The notes under the pieces were generated by a model. It did no database searches and was not told the DNA's origin. It saw only the letters and a list, made by a program, of their open reading frames with translations. Shown here one piece after another: positions 59,559 through 64,000 of a stretch of 64,000 nucleotides of DNA. Position numbers and translations under genes: made by a program. This stretch comes from Gnetum montanum (Eukaryota; Streptophyta; Gnetopsida; Gnetales; Gnetaceae). The stretch's first letter is position 1; every line of letters begins with the position of its first letter. The stretch lies in assembly GCA_015680685.1 (NCBI GenBank), contig MNCI01001451.1, forward strand, positions 516,504 to 580,503, given 5' to 3'.

Positions 59559-61380
59559 TCATTCTAGTTTCTCATCTTCCTCTTCTCCTTTAACATCTAG
59601 TTCTAATGAAGATGAATGTAGCTATGAAGATAAATCTCCACTAAAGGATCAAAATAAAAATAGAAATTGAATCCAAGGGAGAAATCAAAGACATCAAAAT
59701 GAACATAGAAAAAATTATTACAATCAAATGGATAGAAATATAAATTTTTATTATATCATGTTTGATGATGATGAATCCTTGTTGGCCACTAAGAGCATGA
59801 TGTAGATCGGAGATGCAGTTAAGATATCCCATAGGCATTACAAAGAGAGTTGCCTACCTAGGATTGATATGAATAATATCCCTAAATTTGCAAGAGGCTA
59901 TGATTTGGATCCACAAAATCATTTACAAGCCTTCCATGATGCCTATGCTTTCTACAACATGGAAAGTAGGTGGAAAAAGCTCAAGCTTTTCCCTTGGACA
60001 TTAATTAATAGAGCTAAAGTGTGGTATAGATCATTAAAACCAAATTCAATCTGATGGTGGTCCACAATGTTGGAACTCTTCAATGAGAAATACCAAACCT
60101 ATGCGAGGGTGTCCAACTTGAGGAGATAGATGATATAGAAGTCTATCAATGAACTTGAAGCAAAGTTTAATAGGGTCTCGGAATGGGTATATGAAAAAGT
60201 TACAACTTTGGTAGAAATTGTCAAAGAGAAGGGCATGGAAAACAACCTAGGAGATCATAATAAACTAAGGAGGCAGAACCAAGAAATAATTAGGAAGACT
60301 TTTTGGTAAGAAAAATGGTTGAAGAAAGTGAGGCTATAGACTCAACCATAGACAAAGATAATGGATGCGAAATTTGCATATATGACCAACCAAAGGGTCA
60401 TTTCCCAGTCTTGTTACATCTACATGAGTATTGAAAAGGTGCATTAAATCCAAAGTTTGTACAGAAGCACATGCCTAGGATATTTCCTTTTGCACATGCT
60501 AATGATAGATAGTCCCACAACTAATCGTACTATCCTAAGGGGACTTATTACCAACCTCAACACTATCATCAACCACAATGGCAAAATCCATAGCCATGGG
60601 GGAGGCCACCATCAAATTAGCCTTATCCTTCTTATTAGTTAAAACTGCATAGCCACAATATTTATCATCCTATTTCTCCAACCAGTTCTATGTCCTCTAG
60701 TTCAAACTGCCACTATCACTCTTCCGAGTATCATCAACCCATGACATTCCTTGAGGGATCACCACCTCATGCCTCTTAACATCCATCCTACCCTCAATAT
60801 TCTCATACTCCACCTCATCACATGCCATTGGCAGTGACACAAGAAGGTTCAACATCACAATATCAATAAACTAATGCCACTTGTGCTATGAATGTGCATA
60901 GACATGCTGATACTTGTAGGTCCCCACAACAAACAAAGAAACATCCTTTCTTTAGGATAGGCCATAGGCAGAAGCACAACACTCATGGACTAACCACATC
61001 ATCTGAACCAACATAATGCTAATCTAGTGCAATGCTTCCCTTTTCATAATCAATGTCCTTTGATCCTACGCAAGGGCCACCATCCATTGTTACTCCAACA
61101 CCAAGACAAAGCAATAAATCTAGCAGTGTGGGGAGACAAATGAATCCATGCATATTGTATCATGATCAAGGGTGCAATTGTGGGCTAGACATACACAACA
61201 TAACAACCAAGTGTGTAAACAACAACTTATCTACATAGCCACCACTAAAGCAAGAGACATCCAGTGGCTCAAACATGAAATGTTAACAATGTTTTATACA
61301 TGCATGGAACCTACCTATCTACTTATTAATTCTTTTCATGGCCAACCATTTAGTTGTAGGGGAAACACCCATTCTAACCT
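59559..61380 (+). pseudogene. gag: Element E gag (A family)
   Basis: A Ser-rich start (SSFSSSSSPLTSSSNEDE) resembles the A gag N-terminus. The capsid domain is the best preserved in the window for this family: 59869-60054 MNNIPKFARGYDLDPQNHLQ ... LKLFPWTLINRAKVWYRSLK. ELFNEKYQTYARVSNLRR follows after stops. The tail (60430-61000) is Tyr/His/Pro/Ser rich as in A (10247-10522). No protease or pol follows. Confidence 0.68.
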
Positions 61381-61736
61381 TTAGATTTAATAATTTTTTT
61401 CATCTTTTTGTTTTACAATTTTTTGTCATTTTCTTATTTCTTGATACAATATTTTCTATCCTTTTCAACTTTCTCCAAATCTTGTTTTTATTTTCTTTGT
61501 TAGTAATCTCACTTGTAAATAAAATGATCATGCAGCCCATTGAGATGAGGTTTTCTCTCTATTGTCAAGTCATGACGGACTGATTATTCAAGCAGTGAGA
61601 CCATGTCAACCATCCACTCATTCCATTAATAAGAGGTTCTTACCATGGATATAGTGATATTATTTTCCATCATCAAAACTAAAAATAAATTCATAATCAT
61701 TGTGCCTAGATAGAAAAGTAAAGAACCAAGGGGGAA
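61381..61736 (+). other. AT-rich region ending in a polypurine-like tract
   Basis: A T-rich stretch gives a spurious Phe/Leu frame. It ends AACCAAGGGGGAA (61724-61736), a plausible polypurine tract just before TGTGAAGGG. Confidence 0.45.
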
Positions 61737-63330
61737 TGTGAAGGGTGTGACATCAAGAAGATTTGTGGATTCTCTTTGGCCACTTCTGTATGTTCTATCA
61801 TGTTGCTAAGGTTTTAATGATATCCTTGTAGATCTAATGAAAAATGGAAGTAAGAGTACAATAACAAGGCACTGCATAAACATATATATATGCCTGAAGG
61901 TTAGCAGCTTCTCAGAATATCATCATAAAAAAAAGAAAAAAAAACCAAAAGTGCCATCAATAAACTCCTCCCTTGGACAAAATGCCAAGTGATGCTACTC
62001 CTTGCAACTATGGTAGTCTTATGGTTGTTAGCCAAAGTGATAACATGATGTGATGTCACCAGAATGTTGTTTGGACTTGGTTTGAATCTTGGAAATAAGG
62101 GCTAATGATTACTTAATCATTAATAACATACAAGGATTAATTATTCCTTTGGTAAGATACCTCACATCCTAGTTCTTGTTATCCTTTCTACAGTCCACCA
62201 CATCTCACGATCCATATGATTCTAACTTGTGGTTTTGTGTAACATAGAGTTATTTTCTCAACTTGGTGGTTTTAACATGTGTGTTTTGTTTCATAGGTAT
62301 GCATTGCATTCAACCCCTTTAGTGCCTATGGACATTTTTTGATGTGGTTACATAAGGGCACTATGGGTTGGAGCCTACTTTGGGAAGGACCCCACTTGTG
62401 TAACTACTGTAACTTGTCCTTGTTTGACATAACCACATCATTCTTAACCTTCCATGCACATAATTATTAAATTTCATGCTTTTCCTTATCATGTAATTGA
62501 TTCATTCCACAACATAGGTATAATACCCTTTTTCTTACATTTTCCAATGCTTTTAATGTCAATGACTCCATCTTCCAACACTTTTGGTGCCTAAAAATGT
62601 TTTCCTACTTACCCTAGAACCATGGACTCAACTTGAAACCTTCCAACCAATCCCAGAGCTTCATTGTCCATGCTAATTATCCTCATTAAATGCACCTTCA
62701 AACAATCCAATATCAACTACTTGATATTAGGTTAGATGCAACGTTGAATATCTGATATCAGGTCCACAAAACCTATATATATGACCCTCATTATGCTCCT
62801 AAAATCCATTCTCATCATTTGTAGCTAGGGGAGTTTTTCAAATTTTCTTTTATGACTAAGAGCTCTATGTAATCAACTTCCACTTGTGAAATATTGCTTA
62901 ATACCACTCTAATTTCCATATTATTTGAACTTTTTTGAACCTGGAGTGTTTAATTTAGTCATGGGAGGTGCTTGTGTTGGAAACTTGTGCTAATTTTTTG
63001 AAATACTTTATCACCTAGAAAGTATTACAAGGGTAAGAATGTTAAAAACCTTAAGCATTATAATGAAAAATCAATCATATGAATGGCAAAAAATTTAAAT
63101 TTTTTACTCAAAAGACCATAACCATCATAATAAGCTATACATAAGGGAAAAGGAACTAACTATGAAAGATCATAAAAGAAGATAAATGCTTTTTGGGCAT
63201 ATTTTTAAAAAATTTTCTAACTTTGCAATCATATGAGGTAAAGCACTTAATGGAACTAAGGTGATGAGTAAGGTATAAACATATTAATAATAAATGATAG
63301 TACCTTAGTAACACAAAATACTTGAATGAT
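61737..63330 (+). mobile_element. LTR candidate
   Basis: Begins TGTGAAGGGTGTGACATC after a purine tract. A TATA box (CCTATATATATGACC) lies near 62776. No partner LTR is visible, the right end is not fixed, and it does not match the A LTR. It could be E's 3' LTR or the 5' LTR of another element whose coding region starts at 63336. Confidence 0.35.
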
Positions 63331-63335
63331 TATAG

Positions 63336-64000
63336 ATGGCTGCAAAAAGAGGAGAACAAGTAGGACCTTCGCAAGGAGCAGCCAAGCGTCCAAAAGGTGG
63401 TAGAGGCCAACAAGGTGAACAAGCAAAGCATGAAGAGTAGGAGGCCCAATCATTCACCATCCATCAAGAGGCTCCTATTATAGGATAGTTGGTCCAAGGA
63501 TAGGTTGTAGAACTGCAAGCTTTGATGTAAGAGAAATACCTCATGTTGTCCCCAGAATGCCTTGAAGCTATTCAAGAGAAATCCATGTTGACCATGGTCA
63601 TCATGGAAATGAACTTTGGCCTGTTCATGTCGTTTACTCCTAAGGTAGTTTGGACACAACTATAGGTGTCACCATTATGACACATCCTATTAGATAGTGA
63701 TGAATGGTATCTTGGCAAAACATACCAATTATGGCACAACAAGGAAGAAGGTACCATGGTTAACATTGGTAGAGTTACTATTTCTTTCTTGGTTAAAGCA
63801 ATTGTAGAGGCTCTAAATCTGCCAAATGTGGGGGCTAAGTTGGCACATTTGTCCATGAGGTTTGATCTTGAGACTAGAAAGTTATGGCTAAAGTGGACAT
63901 ACAATAGGGATGACAAGACAAATAATGAATTGACTCTAGAAGAGAGAACCTATTTCAAGATAGGCAGATATCACCTCTTCCACAAAATCTCAAAGTATGT
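63336..64000 (+). pseudogene. Unrecognised decayed reading frame, leaves the window
   Basis: ATG at 63336 opens MAAKRGEQVGPSQGAAKRPK, a basic Gly/Gln/Lys start. The same frame can be followed for 665 bases to the end without a shift, but with seven stops; all are single C-to-T changes from Gln or Arg codons. The distal part is protein-like: SDEWYLGKTYQLWHNKEEG, VTISFLVKAIVEALNLPNVG, LETRKLWLKWTYNRDD. The ISFLVKAIVEALNLPNVG segment loosely recalls the VSFHLSTEFFSNLFSVPADG of gene X, so this may be a related extra gene in sense orientation. Function is unknown. Confidence 0.45.

Noticed and set aside
61737-63330. Firm call of a complete LTR
   Set aside because: No partner, no TSD and no fixed right end; kept only as a low-confidence candidate.
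1-64000. tRNA, rRNA, miRNA hairpins and host protein genes
   Set aside because: None could be supported by eye on either strand; short hairpins seen are all members of the element-specific repeat words.

Overview
This window is plant nuclear DNA made almost entirely of nested, decayed Ty3/gypsy LTR retrotransposons. I see no ordinary host gene, tRNA, rRNA or bacterial-type feature. The size of the elements (about 19-20 kb), their age and the AT-rich filler suggest a large-genome plant, possibly a gymnosperm, but species cannot be read from the sequence. Two kinds of N (an 81-base run and single Ns) show it is a scaffolded draft assembly.

The nesting can be resolved from terminal repeats and target-site duplications (TSDs). 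Element A (plus strand, Athila-like) has a 5' LTR ending near 8075, then primer-binding site, gag and protease. It is split at 11094/57304 by element B and resumes with RT, RNase H and the integrase zinc finger up to about 59460. Element B (minus strand, 11095-57303, TSD CCATG, about 20.0 kb without its guests) is a Tat-type element. B is interrupted inside gag by element C (plus strand, 26156-44752, TSD TTAGG, 18.6 kb) and inside its 5' LTR by element D (minus strand, 47521-55088, TSD TGTGC/TGCAC, 7.6 kb). D has only gag and protease. Right of A lies the gag of a second A-like element (E), an LTR candidate, and a decayed reading frame that leaves the window. Left of A are another A-family LTR end (1-243) and about 6.8 kb of AT-rich DNA with diverged long repeats.

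The main observation concerns the two full-length Tat-type elements, B and C. Both carry, between protease and reverse transcriptase and on the strand opposite to gag-pol, a spliced gene (called X here) of about eight exons and roughly 1,090 codons. Exon order, splice sites, intron phases and protein sequence match between the two copies. X has a basic first exon, a globular N-terminal half, an acidic linker, a charged probably helical C-terminal half and a short Gly/Pro tail exon. In the B copy a TATA box lies before exon 1. A 3' splice acceptor just before RT in both elements suggests that X lies inside an intron of the sense gag-pol transcript, in the position of the known Ogre PRO-RT intron.

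Small tandem arrays built on a 'GTTTAAGGYC' core separate the modules: after protease, before RT and after integrase. D has lost X, RT, RNase H and integrase exactly between two of these arrays. Hairpin motifs specific to each element family are scattered through LTRs, leaders and X introns. Most in-frame stops are single C-to-T changes, consistent with decay of methylated DNA.
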